Source: Omnitrophica bacterium GWA2_41_15
GTDB lineage: Bacteria > Omnitrophota > Gorgyraeia > Gorgyraeales > Gorgyraeaceae
Assembly: GCA_919902485.1 (NCBI GenBank)
Contig: CAKKRB010000186.1
Span: 1 to 8,485 of the forward strand
Direction: 5' to 3'
Length of the DNA stretch: 8,485 nt
Position 1 is the first letter of the stretch. Each line of letters begins with the position of its first letter. Shown here in pieces: positions 8,298-8,485 of this stretch. Position numbers and translations under genes: made by a program. The notes under the pieces are model-generated. The model was not told where the DNA came from, ran no database searches, and saw only the letters and a list, made by a program, of their open reading frames with translations.

Positions 8298-8485
8298 CTA
8301 TGCCCTTCTTTGGTCTTCTTCTTTTATAATTCTGACAAGGTTTTTCTCGCTGTCTGCACCTTTTAATGAGTCCCTGAAAAATTTATCCTTTAATAATTTA
8401 GAAATGCGGGCAAGCGCCTTGAGGTGCGGACCTGAAGATTCTATCGGCGCCAATAACAAGAAAAATATATTGGCAGGTTCTCCGT
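8298..8485 (-). CDS. PTS EIIA type-2 domain protein (PtsN/fructose-type), C-terminal part; 5' end outside window
   Basis: The minus-strand frame ending at TAG (8300-8298) encodes 61 residues, beginning GEPANIFFLLLAPIESSG and ending IIKEEDQRRA. The pattern of hydrophobic strand, LLLAP, then HLKALARISKLLKD (residues 20-33) and a final helical segment matches the C-terminal half of the PTS EIIA type-2 fold, which accepts phosphate from HPr. The active-site histidine would lie upstream of the window edge and cannot be checked. The protein stops right after the EIIA fold, so no EIIB or EIIC follows. This favours a stand-alone EIIA-Ntr-like regulator over a fructose permease. It is 6 nt from yvcK and in the same operon as HPr and enzyme I. 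Confidence 0.85.
   Translation of the reverse strand, partial: GEPANIFFLLLAPIESSGPHLKALARISKLLKDKFFRDSLKGADSEKNLVRIIKEEDQRRA

Overview
The window holds one long minus-strand gene cluster of eight genes (positions 655 to 8485, the last cut by the window edge). It converges on a plus-strand gene at the left edge whose 5' end lies outside the window. All genes are bacterial housekeeping types with intact signature motifs. The LptF/LptG-type permease points to a Gram-negative (diderm) cell envelope. The linkage EIIA - YvcK - HPr - enzyme I, an archaeal/thermophile-like bifunctional PGI/PMI, and GTAGGGG...CCCCTAC palindromes suggest an uncultured-lineage diderm, possibly Omnitrophota (former OP3). 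That assignment is inference and of low to moderate confidence.

Layout, left to right: the C-terminal part of an LptF/LptG-family permease (1-618, +); a perfect 31-nt palindrome between the convergent genes (619-649); ahcY, S-adenosylhomocysteine hydrolase (-); a 14-bp-stem hairpin (1938-1969); metK, S-adenosylmethionine synthetase (-); a 28-bp palindromic repeat (3163-3190); a sugar-phosphate nucleotidyltransferase (-); bifunctional phosphoglucose/phosphomannose isomerase (-), carrying a second identical copy of the 28-bp repeat inside its coding sequence; ptsI (-); ptsH (-); a YvcK/CofD-like protein with an N-terminal membrane anchor (-); and the C-terminal 61 residues of a PTS EIIA type-2 domain (-) at the right edge. 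In transcription order the minus-strand cluster therefore reads EIIA - yvcK - ptsH - ptsI - PGI/PMI - nucleotidyltransferase - metK - ahcY. Most gaps are 1-nt overlaps to about 40 nt, so it looks like a single operon. No intergenic stretch exceeds 50 bases.

How the genes fit together: EIIA, HPr and enzyme I form a soluble phosphorelay from phosphoenolpyruvate. No sugar permease (EIIB/EIIC) is present here, so a regulatory PTS is plausible. YvcK is a known regulator of central carbon and cell-wall precursor metabolism. PGI/PMI interconverts fructose-6-P with glucose-6-P and mannose-6-P, and the nucleotidyltransferase probably makes an NDP-sugar. MetK and AhcY are the two ends of the activated methyl cycle.

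The least ordinary part is the set of palindromic repeats. Two 28-bp copies are identical, down to the same asymmetric extra G. One lies in frame inside the PGI/PMI gene and encodes residues 37-45. The other supplies the last four codons and the stop codon of the nucleotidyltransferase. A third, related palindrome with compensated base changes lies at the convergent junction, and an unrelated hairpin abuts ahcY. This suggests a small mobile or REP/MITE-like palindrome that can enter and remodel coding sequences, comparable in outcome to the Rickettsia palindromic elements. No transposase is visible in the window.
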